NCBI RefSeq assembly: GCF_001613805.1
Contig: NZ_LPVY01000008.1
Coordinates: forward strand, 124,001 to 188,000
DNA length: 64,000 nucleotides
Direction of reading: 5' to 3'
DNA from: Thalassospira lucentensis
Lineage (GTDB): Bacteria > Pseudomonadota > Alphaproteobacteria > Rhodospirillales > Thalassospiraceae
The notes under the pieces were generated by a model. It worked only from the letters and a program-made list of their open reading frames with translations, had not been told where the DNA came from and made no database searches. This document shows, in pieces, positions 36,363 to 45,723 of this stretch. The position numbers were made by a program, and so were the translations under genes. The first letter of the stretch is position 1. Every line of letters starts with the position of its first letter.

Positions 36363-37220
36363 TCAGGCGATACCAAGATGCCACGCGTGGAAACGCAGAT
36401 GGTCTTCGATAAAGCTCGCGATGAAGTAATAGCTATGGTCGTAGCCTTCCTGCATGCGCAGGTTCAGCGGATAACCGGCATGGCTTGCGGCGGCAAAAAG
36501 CGTATCGGGTTTAAGTTGCTCAGTCAGGAAGCCATCGGCATCGCCCTGATCCACAAGGGCCGGTGTTTGCATATCCTTGGCGGTTGCGGCCTTCATCAGT
36601 TCCGAGCTGTCCCATTGCTTCCAGACGGATTTGTCATCACCCAGATAATTGCCAAGCGCCTTCTGGCCCCACGGGCAATTGATCGGGTTTGAAATCGGGG
36701 AAAAGGCCGTCACCGATTTGAACATGCCCGGGTTTTTAAGCGCGATCATCAGCGCACCATGCCCGCCCATCGAATGGCCGGAAATCACCGCGTCATCGGA
36801 AATCGGGAAATGATCGCGGACAAGGGCCGGAAGTTCCCTGGTCACGTAATCATACATGCGGTAATTGCGCGCCCAGGGTTCCTGTGTCGCGTTGACGTAA
36901 AAACCGGCGCCCTTGCCGAAGTCATAGGCTTCTTCTTCGTCATCGGGGACATGGTCGCCACGCGGGCTGGTGTCGGGGGCGACGATGGCAATGCCCAGTT
37001 CGCTTGCGATGCGAAACGCGCCGGCCTTCTGCATGAAGTTTTCATCCGTGCAGGTCAGTCCCGAGAGCCAGTACATCACCGGCACACGGTTGCCCTTGCC
37101 CGCCTGACGCGGCAGGAAGATGGCAAACCGCATATCGCAGCCCAGCACATCGGACCGATGGGTATATTGTTTGTGCCAGCCGCCGAATACCTTGTTGCTG
37201 GACGAATTTTCAATGCCCAT
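36363..37220 (-). CDS. fghA: S-formylglutathione hydrolase
   Basis: Hydrolyses S-formylglutathione to formate and glutathione, the second step of formaldehyde detoxification. The 285 residues have an esterase-D alpha/beta fold with nucleophile Ser150 in GHSMGGHGA, an acid within DQGDADGFL and His in YDHSYYF, plus [17 protein letters not shown] typical of the family. GGGAGAATAAA precedes the ATG. It lies 73 nt downstream of adhC on the same strand, the usual pairing. Confidence 0.96.
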   Translation of the reverse strand: MGIENSSSNKVFGGWHKQYTHRSDVLGCDMRFAIFLPRQAGKGNRVPVMYWLSGLTCTDENFMQKAGAFRIASELGIAIVAPDTSPRGDHVPDDEEEAYDFGKGAGFYVNATQEPWARNYRMYDYVTRELPALVRDHFPISDDAVISGHSMGGHGALMIALKNPGMFKSVTAFSPISNPINCPWGQKALGNYLGDDKSVWKQWDSSELMKAATAKDMQTPALVDQGDADGFLTEQLKPDTLFAAASHAGYPLNLRMQEGYDHSYYFIASFIEDHLRFHAWHLGIA

Positions 37221-37236
37221 TTTATTCTCCCGTTCG

Positions 37237-37274
37237 CCCGTCTTGCCGGAATTTTACCGGCAGGGCGGGTTTTT
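37237..37274 (-). other. Intercistronic hairpin between adhC and fghA
   Basis: CCCGTCTTGCCGG (37237-37249) pairs with CCGGCAGGGCGGG (37257-37269), with two wobble or mismatched positions, around a 7-nt loop. The T run lies on the plus strand, so for the minus-strand operon it would act as an mRNA processing or stability structure, not a terminator. Confidence 0.4.
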
Positions 37275-37293
37275 CGTATGAAGCCAGATGGTC

Positions 37294-39395
<2,102 letters not shown>

Positions 39396-39402
39396 TTTTT
39401 GT

Positions 39403-39456
39403 TACCGAACGGTATCATTTATCCTGAAATCGAGGGAATGATACCGTTCGGTATCA
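39403..39456. repeat. 17-bp inverted repeat with hip-operator-like palindromes at the hipA 3' end
   Basis: TACCGAACGGTATCATT (39403-39419) is exactly inverted at 39437-39453 with 17 nt between. Each arm itself contains the palindrome TACCG-N2-CGGTA; the right one extends to TGATACCGTTCGGTATCA (39439-39456) and ends 2 nt from the hipA stop. It could be a bidirectional terminator for the LysR gene and hipA, a pair of HipB sites, or both. Confidence 0.7.
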
Positions 39457-39457
39457 C

Positions 39458-40768
39458 TCAATGGTTCTGGCAGCGCGATTTAATGTCTTCCAGGGCGAGA
39501 TCAAGCAGGCTTGTGTCCGCAATTGTTCCACGCGTGGCTTGGCGCAGTTTGGTTGCTGCTTTTTCGGTTAGCTTGGAGAGTGTTGCAAGTTCGTCGATCA
39601 CCAGCTTTGAGCTGATATTGATATCGGATGCAAAAGATTCCCAATGTTCACGGCCAAGCAGTTTCGGGTTGCGTTCGCCACCGATGGACATGGCGAGGAG
39701 AATGCGTTGCTCTTTGTAAAAATTACGAAATGCTGCGGCGTTATTGAGGTCATAAAGCGGGGCGAGGCGCACACCGCCAGCCTGCCAGATCAGGCTGTAA
39801 TTTTTGGCATGTGCATCAGGATTGCCGACAAGATATTGGAAAATGGCATATCGTAGCAGCAGCAGTTTATCGCGGGCAGGATCGCGGCTGAAATCCAGCG
39901 CGGCAAACATTTTTTTCCAGTCTGGGCCACCATCGCGCTCGTATTTCTGATGCGGAAAATATCCAAGCGCCTGACAGAAATCTTCCTGATGCAGGCGGGT
40001 CAAATATCGTTGGCCGGATCTTTCGCGCAATGTCCGGTCGTATCGTGCGACAAGCATGAAAATCTGATCTTCTGCTTGCAAAATGTGTGACCGTGGGCAG
40101 GGAAGCCCGATTTCACGGGCGATTTTAAGGCAATAATGTTCGACGCGGATCGATTCCGGAAGGCCCTGAATATCGGTCTTGAGGATGTGGGAACTTGGTG
40201 TATTGCCATGCGGCAGGGCAATCTTTTCGCCGGTTCGAATAACAACGGCCTTGTCATGCACGCCTGCCAGCGAAATGCGGACTTCGCCCTGCGCATCAAC
40301 GAATAGGGGGCGTGCAGGCAAATCGCGGATGTGCCTGGCAAGTTCTGCTTCGTCTAGAATTCGATATTCCGGATGGGTTGTATCTTCGGGGGTTTCAACA
40401 GTACCAGTTGGGGCGATGGATACCGCCCCCGCACAATCCTTGCCAAGGGCAAATAACATTGCAAATTCGTCATCTGCGGCGATGTCGTGATCTTTGCTTA
40501 AAACAAGAGCGAGTTTTCGACGGGTCAATTTGTTGTCTGGCAGCAGCCCGGCAAAGAAAGGCCCGCATTCAGCATCATCAAACCAGTGATTTTCACCCGC
40601 TTGGGTCGGCACCGGCAGGCGAAGGGATAGTTGGTGATTTACGGTTTGATCGGTGGCAGATCGGTGAATGTGATCGGGACTATAGCGGAAGCGCAGGTCA
40701 CCATTATCGTCGGTGCCAAGTGTGCCGATTTCGATGCCGTGCAACCGAACAGAGGCTTCCTGCGTCAT
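39458..40768 (-). CDS. hipA: HipA-family serine/threonine kinase toxin
   Basis: Kinase toxin of a type II toxin-antitoxin module; the E. coli protein phosphorylates glutamyl-tRNA synthetase. The 436 residues match HipA length. Visible parts are the N-terminal HipA_N region, the glycine-rich loop SLAGVHDKAVV near 163-173 (including the serine that autophosphorylates in E. coli), the catalytic GNPDAHAKNYSL near 310 and the metal-binding YDLNNA. All catalytic landmarks are intact. The start shares one base with the hipB stop (TAATG). Confidence 0.93.
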   Translation of the reverse strand: MTQEASVRLHGIEIGTLGTDDNGDLRFRYSPDHIHRSATDQTVNHQLSLRLPVPTQAGENHWFDDAECGPFFAGLLPDNKLTRRKLALVLSKDHDIAADDEFAMLFALGKDCAGAVSIAPTGTVETPEDTTHPEYRILDEAELARHIRDLPARPLFVDAQGEVRISLAGVHDKAVVIRTGEKIALPHGNTPSSHILKTDIQGLPESIRVEHYCLKIAREIGLPCPRSHILQAEDQIFMLVARYDRTLRERSGQRYLTRLHQEDFCQALGYFPHQKYERDGGPDWKKMFAALDFSRDPARDKLLLLRYAIFQYLVGNPDAHAKNYSLIWQAGGVRLAPLYDLNNAAAFRNFYKEQRILLAMSIGGERNPKLLGREHWESFASDINISSKLVIDELATLSKLTEKAATKLRQATRGTIADTSLLDLALEDIKSRCQNH

Positions 40769-41055
40769 TAAAGCCCCTCGTCAATGTCGATAACGCCGGA
40801 TAGATCGTTTGGTGTTGCGCTGGTCTGAAGATCGGTCAGAGATAAAGGGCTGCCCAGTAAAACAAACAGGCGAATGATCATGTCAATTGGCGGGGTGCTG
40901 CTGCCGCGCTCGAATGACGATAGCCATTTTCGGCTGTAGCCGATAAGGGCTGCGGTCTGGCTTTGGGTAAGGCCGCGCTGCTTGCGTAATCTGCGCGCGG
41001 CCTCCCGAATATCGTCGATGTTTCGAATGATCATGATGTCACCGAACAGTTTCAT
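40768..41055 (-). CDS. hipB: HipB-family antitoxin (XRE HTH)
   Basis: DNA-binding antitoxin, 95 residues, with an XRE-type HTH: AARRLRKQRGLTQSQTAALIGYSRKWLSSFERG. ATG at 41055 is preferred since AGGTAAG lies just before it; an internal ATG at 41034 would shorten it by seven residues. It precedes hipA and is translationally coupled to it. It should repress the module by binding the TACCG-N2-CGGTA-type palindromes around its own start. Confidence 0.9.
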   Translation of the reverse strand: MKLFGDIMIIRNIDDIREAARRLRKQRGLTQSQTAALIGYSRKWLSSFERGSSTPPIDMIIRLFVLLGSPLSLTDLQTSATPNDLSGVIDIDEGL

Positions 41056-41132
41056 TCTTACCTGAGACAAGATTATGTAACTATTCGGTATCATTCAAGC
41101 AAAATGCGCTGCTTTGCTACCGTTCGGTGTCA
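41038..41132 (-). promoter_or_regulatory. hipBA promoter with three operator-like copies
   Basis: Three degenerate copies of the palindrome seen at the hipA 3' end flank the hipB start: GTCACCGAACAGTTTCATT at 41038-41056 (over the start codon), AACTATTCGGTATCATT at 41079-41095, and TACCGTTCGGTGTCA at 41118-41132. The arrangement resembles the multiple HipB operators of E. coli, though the sequence differs. Confidence 0.6.
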
Positions 41133-41151
41133 AAATAGCTGCATGAAAACT

Positions 41152-41937
41152 TTACTGCGCGGTCCAGCCACCATCAACCGACATATGCGTGCCGGTCATT
41201 TGGGATGCGGCGTCCGAGCACAGGAACAGCGCGGTCTGGCCGATCTGTTCGGGGGTGACGAACTGTTTGGACGGGTGTTTGTCCGAGACCAGATTGGTTG
41301 CGGCCTGTTCGATGGAAATGCCGCCTTCCTTGGCCTTGGCTTCGATCTGGCGTTCGACCAGTTCGGTGCGCACCCAGCCCGGGCAGATTGAATTGGCGGT
41401 GATGCCGCTTTCGGCGGTTTCAAGGGCCGTTACCTTGGTCAGGCCCATGATGCCGTGCTTGGCCGCGACATAGGCGGCCTTCTGGACCGATGCGACAAGC
41501 CCGTGCGCGGAGGCGGTATTGATGATCCGGCCCCAGTTTTTCTTTTTCATGTTCGGCAGGGCAAAGCGCGTTGTGTGAAAGGCCGAGGTCAGGTTGATCG
41601 CAATGATCGCGTCCCATTTTTCCGGCGGGAAATCCTCGATCAGGGCAGTGTATTGAATGCCGGCATTGTTGATCAGGATATCGGCACCACCGCCGAATTT
41701 GTCGGCGGCGTCCATCATCATCGCTTCGATCTGGTCGGGTTTGGAGAGGTCCGCGCCATTGTAATGCGCGGTGACGCCAAATTCGGTTTCAAGCGATTTG
41801 CGGGTGGCCTCGATTTCGTCCTTGTCGCCAAAGCCGTTCAGCATGACATCCGCCCCGGCCCCTGCAAGGGCCTTGGCCATGGCAAGACCGATGCCGCTGG
41901 TCGATCCGGTAACAAGTGCGCATTTGCCTGTCAGCAT
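41152..41937 (-). CDS. bdhA: D-3-hydroxybutyrate dehydrogenase
   Basis: Short-chain dehydrogenase that interconverts 3-hydroxybutyrate and acetoacetate in PHB turnover. The 261 residues have the NAD site TGSTSGIG at 10-17, NNAG near 89, the catalytic Ser in NTASAHGLVAS and YVAAKHG (Tyr and Lys), and the BdhA-type insertion ending SKQFVTPEQIG. GGGAGAAAC precedes the ATG. It is monocistronic here, between hipBA and the TyrR-like gene. Confidence 0.94.
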   Translation of the reverse strand: MLTGKCALVTGSTSGIGLAMAKALAGAGADVMLNGFGDKDEIEATRKSLETEFGVTAHYNGADLSKPDQIEAMMMDAADKFGGGADILINNAGIQYTALIEDFPPEKWDAIIAINLTSAFHTTRFALPNMKKKNWGRIINTASAHGLVASVQKAAYVAAKHGIMGLTKVTALETAESGITANSICPGWVRTELVERQIEAKAKEGGISIEQAATNLVSDKHPSKQFVTPEQIGQTALFLCSDAASQMTGTHMSVDGGWTAQ

Positions 41938-42018
41938 GATGTTTCTCCCTGTGGGTGAGGAGTTGTTCCTCTTGTTAAGTTAGGTGGATCATGCCGCAAT
42001 GCAACATGGGAGGCAAGA

Positions 42019-43629
42019 TCAACCGGAAATGCCATATTTGCGAAGCTTGCGGGCAATCGCAGTGTGCGAGATTCCAAGCCGTTCGGCAAGCTTCCGCGAG
42101 CTTGGATAATCCGGGTAAAGGCGCATCAGCATTTCACGTTCGAGCATGTCCATCCCATCGGCAAGTGTGCCCTGCGCAATGGCCGCATTGATCGGGTCGG
42201 TTGCGGTGGTGGTGGTTGCCAGATCGCGGGGTGTTGCGGTTTCATCCGTGGCCGTGGCGGGCGGGTTGCTTGCGGTGGTGGTCAGGTCGCGTGCGGTCAG
42301 GATGTCGCCATCCAGCAGGGCGACGGCGCGAAATAGGGTGTTTTCCAGTTCGCGCACATTGCCCGGCCAGTCGTGGCTGGCAAGCCAGGACAGGGCATCG
42401 CTTGCGATATGGGGTGTTGCGCGTTCGGTTTGCTGGGCGGTGCGGGTGACGAAATAAAGCGCCAGTTCGGCAATGTCTTCGCGCCGGTCGCGCAAGGGCG
42501 GCAGGGTGATGCCAAGGACGTTAAGGCGGAAATAAAGGTCTTCGCGGAATGTGCCGTCATGGGACATGGCTTCAAGGTCGCGGTTGGTCGCACTGATGAT
42601 GCGGACATCAACCGTGATTTCATCCGTGCCACCGACGCGCCGGAACCGGCCATCCTGCAACACGCGCAGAAGCTTGGCCTGTAAATACGGTGTCAGTTCG
42701 CCGATTTCATCCAGAAACAATGTGCCACCATCGGCCAGTTCCAGAAGCCCCGGCTTGCCGCCACGCCTAGCACTGGTGAAGGCCCCGGCGGCATAGCCAA
42801 ACAGTTCGCTTTCGGCCAGACCTTCGGGCATGGCGGCACAGTTAAGGGCCAGAAACGGCTGATCGGCGCGGTTGCTTGCGCGGTGGCAGGCGCGGGCAAA
42901 TAGTTCCTTCCCCGTGCCGGTTTCACCGAGGATCAGAAGCGGGGCATCGACTGATGCCAGGCGTTTTGCCTGTGCCTTGACCCGTGCCAGAACCTTGCTT
43001 TGGCCGATGATGTCGTCAAATCCGGTGTGGCTGCGGTCCTGAAGCGCGGTCATCACCCGGCCAAGGCGTGCGGCACGGTGAAACACCATGACCCCGCCCC
43101 AGGGTTCATCATCGGCGGCATCGGTGCCATCATCGACATGGCCGATGGGTTCGACCTGCAACAGATAGGTCTGCCCGCCCAGCGTGACCTCGCGTTCTGG
43201 CAGGCGGAAATGGCTTTGGCGCAGGTCATCAATATCCGGATCGGTCAGGAAATCGGCCAAGGGCCGGTCGCGCAACGGCGCATCGGGGGAGCCTGCGATA
43301 TTTTGCGCGGCCGGATTGGCCTGCGCGATCAGGCCATTGGCATCCACCGCGATCACCGGATCGCCAAGGGCGGCAAGGGTTGCGTGAAGCTGCGCACGCC
43401 GTCGTTCGGTCGGCAGGCGGTCAATCGGTTTGACGTCTTCAATACCGGGGAGCTGCATCAAACGATGGGCCAGAAGCGGAAAACGTTCCGGCCGGATCGC
43501 CGGGATATCGGCAAAGATATGGTGGGTTGTGACCTCAAAGGCGCGGATATCGAGTTTGAAATCCGCCAGCACATTGACGACGTCCCGCGTGATGCCGACC
43601 CTGTTTTCCCCGGTGATTTCAAAACGCAT
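42019..43629 (-). CDS. TyrR/PhhR-like aromatic-responsive regulator
   Basis: A 536-residue regulator with the TyrR layout: N-terminal ACT-like domain (MRFEITGENRVGITRDVV), PAS domain (about 80-190), AAA+ domain with Walker A LGETGTGKE near 233-241 and Walker B GGTLFLDEIGEL, and a C-terminal HTH SSRKLAERLGISHTAIARKLRKYGI. Loop 1 reads GAFTSA, not GAFTGA, so contact with sigma-54 is doubtful and a sigma-70-type role like E. coli TyrR is likely. A Thr/Ala/Asp-rich linker precedes the HTH. It is divergent from methionine gamma-lyase; TyrR boxes lie between. Confidence 0.9.
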   Translation of the reverse strand: MRFEITGENRVGITRDVVNVLADFKLDIRAFEVTTHHIFADIPAIRPERFPLLAHRLMQLPGIEDVKPIDRLPTERRRAQLHATLAALGDPVIAVDANGLIAQANPAAQNIAGSPDAPLRDRPLADFLTDPDIDDLRQSHFRLPEREVTLGGQTYLLQVEPIGHVDDGTDAADDEPWGGVMVFHRAARLGRVMTALQDRSHTGFDDIIGQSKVLARVKAQAKRLASVDAPLLILGETGTGKELFARACHRASNRADQPFLALNCAAMPEGLAESELFGYAAGAFTSARRGGKPGLLELADGGTLFLDEIGELTPYLQAKLLRVLQDGRFRRVGGTDEITVDVRIISATNRDLEAMSHDGTFREDLYFRLNVLGITLPPLRDRREDIAELALYFVTRTAQQTERATPHIASDALSWLASHDWPGNVRELENTLFRAVALLDGDILTARDLTTTASNPPATATDETATPRDLATTTTATDPINAAIAQGTLADGMDMLEREMLMRLYPDYPSSRKLAERLGISHTAIARKLRKYGISG

Positions 43630-43651
43630 GGCTGTACCGAAATGTTTACAC

Positions 43652-43669
43652 TGTATCGAAAACTATACA
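43652..43669. promoter_or_regulatory. Weak TyrR box near the regulator start
   Basis: TGTATCGAAAACTATACA keeps the outer TGTA/TACA of the 18-bp TyrR box but not the inner A and T triplets. It lies 23-40 bp upstream of the regulator's start codon, where binding would block its own promoter, so autoregulation is likely. Confidence 0.5.
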
Positions 43670-43727
43670 GTCGTAAGGGGCTGTTTTCCAGTGATTTTGG
43701 TGGAATGTCGCGGTTGGTGAAGGTGTT

Positions 43728-43745
43728 TGTAAACTTAAGTTTACA
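43728..43745. promoter_or_regulatory. Perfect TyrR box upstream of methionine gamma-lyase
   Basis: TGTAAACTTAAGTTTACA matches the TyrR consensus TGTAAA-N6-TTTACA exactly and is an 18-bp perfect palindrome. It ends 108 bp before the lyase ATG, a position suited to activation. With the TyrR-like gene next door, the lyase is the obvious target. Confidence 0.8.
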
Positions 43746-43853
43746 GTTGATCTAAGGGCTGTGGCGCTAAGTAATTGAAATACAGGGGTTTTCAATTCTG
43801 GCACGGGCCTTGCGGAGATGAGGGCAGAACACTTTAGATAACGGGAGCCTTCC

Positions 43854-45071
43854 ATGTCTGATCCGCGTCACACCAAATCCGGTTTTGCCACCCGCGCCAT
43901 CCATCATGGGTATGATCCGCAAAGCCATAATGGCGCGCTGAACCCGCCGGTTTACATGAGCTCCACCTTCGCATTTGAAACCGCCGAACAGGGCGGGCGG
44001 ATGTTTGCCGGGGAAGAACAGGGCTTTATCTATTCGCGTATTGCCAACCCGACGCTGGCCCTTCTTGAAAGTCGTCTGGCGGTGCTTGAGGGCGGCGAAG
44101 CCGCCCTTGCAACCGCATCGGGCATGGGGGCGATTACGTCGGTCTTCTGGACATTCATTGCGCCGGGTGACGAGATCATTGTGGACCGCACGCTTTATGG
44201 CTGCACATTTGCCTATTTCCGTCACGGGCTTGAGAAATTCGGGATCAAGCATACCCATGTCGATCTGACCGATCCGAAGGAGCTTGAAAAGGCGATTTCG
44301 GACAAAACCAAAATCGTTTATTTCGAAACCCCGGCCAACCCGAACATGCGCCTGGTCGATATCGAAGCCATTTCCGACATCGCCCATAAACATGGTGCCA
44401 AGGTCGTGGTCGATAACACCTATTGCACGCCGTATCTGCAGCGCCCGATCGAACTGGGAGCCGATATCGTTGTGCATTCGGCGACCAAATATCTGGGCGG
44501 TCATGGTGATCTGATGGCGGGTGCGGTGATTGGCCGTGCGGAAGACCTTGAACAGGTCCGCCTTGTCGGTCTGAAAGACATGACCGGTGCGGTCCTGTCG
44601 CCGCAGGATGCCAATCTGGTGATGCGGGGGCTCAAGACGCTTGAACTTCGCATGGAACGCCATTGCGACAATGCGGAAAAAATCGCGGCCTTCCTTGAAA
44701 ACCACCCGAAGGTCGAAAAGGTTTTCTATCCCGGTCTTGAAAGCTTTGCGCAATATGAGCTGGCGAAAAAGCAGATGGCCCGCTTTGGCGGCATGATCGC
44801 GTTCGAGCTTAAAGGCGGGATCGAAGAGGGCCGCAAGCTTATGAATGGTCTTAACATGATCACGCGTGCGGTCAGCCTTGGCGATGCCGAAACCCTGATC
44901 CAGCATCCGGCATCCATGACCCATTCGACCTATACGCCCGAAGAACGCGCGGAGTATCAGATCACCGATGGTCTGATCCGTCTGTCCGCCGGTCTTGAAA
45001 GCATCGACGATATTCTGGCTGATCTTGAACAGGCGCTGGACGGCGATCAGATGGCGATTGCCGCCGAATAA
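43854..45071 (+). CDS. megL: L-methionine gamma-lyase
   Basis: PLP enzyme that splits methionine into methanethiol, ammonia and 2-oxobutyrate. The 405 residues show PLP Lys212 in HSATKYLGGHGD, the active-site tyrosine Tyr115 and the diagnostic Cys117 in DRTLYGCTFA, one position off the Pseudomonas putida numbering. This cysteine separates it from cystathionine lyases. GGGAG precedes the ATG. The next gene encodes an AceE-like dehydrogenase that could consume 2-oxobutyrate, as in the mdeA-mdeB pair. It is probably under TyrR-like control. Confidence 0.93.
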   Translation: MSDPRHTKSGFATRAIHHGYDPQSHNGALNPPVYMSSTFAFETAEQGGRMFAGEEQGFIYSRIANPTLALLESRLAVLEGGEAALATASGMGAITSVFWTFIAPGDEIIVDRTLYGCTFAYFRHGLEKFGIKHTHVDLTDPKELEKAISDKTKIVYFETPANPNMRLVDIEAISDIAHKHGAKVVVDNTYCTPYLQRPIELGADIVVHSATKYLGGHGDLMAGAVIGRAEDLEQVRLVGLKDMTGAVLSPQDANLVMRGLKTLELRMERHCDNAEKIAAFLENHPKVEKVFYPGLESFAQYELAKKQMARFGGMIAFELKGGIEEGRKLMNGLNMITRAVSLGDAETLIQHPASMTHSTYTPEERAEYQITDGLIRLSAGLESIDDILADLEQALDGDQMAIAAE

Positions 45072-45202
45072 TAGCCCGGCATTTTCAGGCATTTCCCGAA
45101 CAAGGGAGGCGGACCGCACCCCCCCGAACGATTTGCGGTCCGTATAAGGTTGCGCATGGCGTGGATGCCGTTCCACGCCATGCGGCAACCGCCCTGGCAG
45201 GG

Positions 45203-45474
45203 TTAGAGCCTTTTCCGTTTAGATTGAAGCGATTTTGCTCGCGTTTGGCGAACGGTTTTGCAAGGCACAGCGCGCAAGGGCGATGCGGGGCATCGTTCAA
45301 GCGGTGTAACGTAGCGAAACGTCGCCAAACCCGAACCCTTCGGGCCGGGACATTCTTCTGCCCCGCAGCGTCAAGGATCTTGACCGTAGCCCCGCTACGC
45401 TCTGCGATCCTTTCCTTGCAGGACAGAAGAATGCCTCCGGCAAAACGGTTCAATCTAAACGGAAAAGGCTCTAA
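45203..45474. mobile_element. 272-bp MITE-like element with 26-bp terminal inverted repeats
   Basis: The two ends (45203-45228 and 45449-45474) are exact 26-bp inverted copies, beginning TTAGAGCCTTTTCC and ending GGAAAAGGCTCTAA. Each includes TA, which could be a TA target duplication of the IS630/mariner type. The interior has no credible transposase gene, so it would be a non-autonomous element. It sits in the 652-bp gap between megL and the AceE-like gene. Of the rest of that gap, 45475-45723 holds only a small hairpin (ATCCCG/CGGGAT at 45478) and T-rich sequence. Confidence 0.75.
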
Positions 45475-45723
45475 GGCATCCCGAATCGGGATTGAAGACA
45501 GCCAAAAATCAATTCCGGGCCTGTGTGCCACATTCGACGAATTTCAAAAAACTTGCGTGGGCTGAACGAGGGTTTTTTGAAAGTTTCGTCAATCCTGCGA
45601 TTTTTGTTGCTTTCGCTTGATTGGCGTCGCGCAGCAGCAAAAATACGCAATCCCATACCGAAATAAGGCGTGCGGCAATACCGGTGCAACCGGGCCGAAA
45701 CGCCAGCGAGAGGCGAGATAAAG

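Noticed and set aside
43767-45188. 473-codon minus-strand frame opposite megL
   Set aside because: Antisense shadow. The plus strand has all methionine gamma-lyase residues.
45085-45531. Minus-strand frame (148 codons) across the MITE-like element
   Set aside because: It reads through both inverted ends, and its peptide mirrors the repeat; no transposase or other domain is visible.
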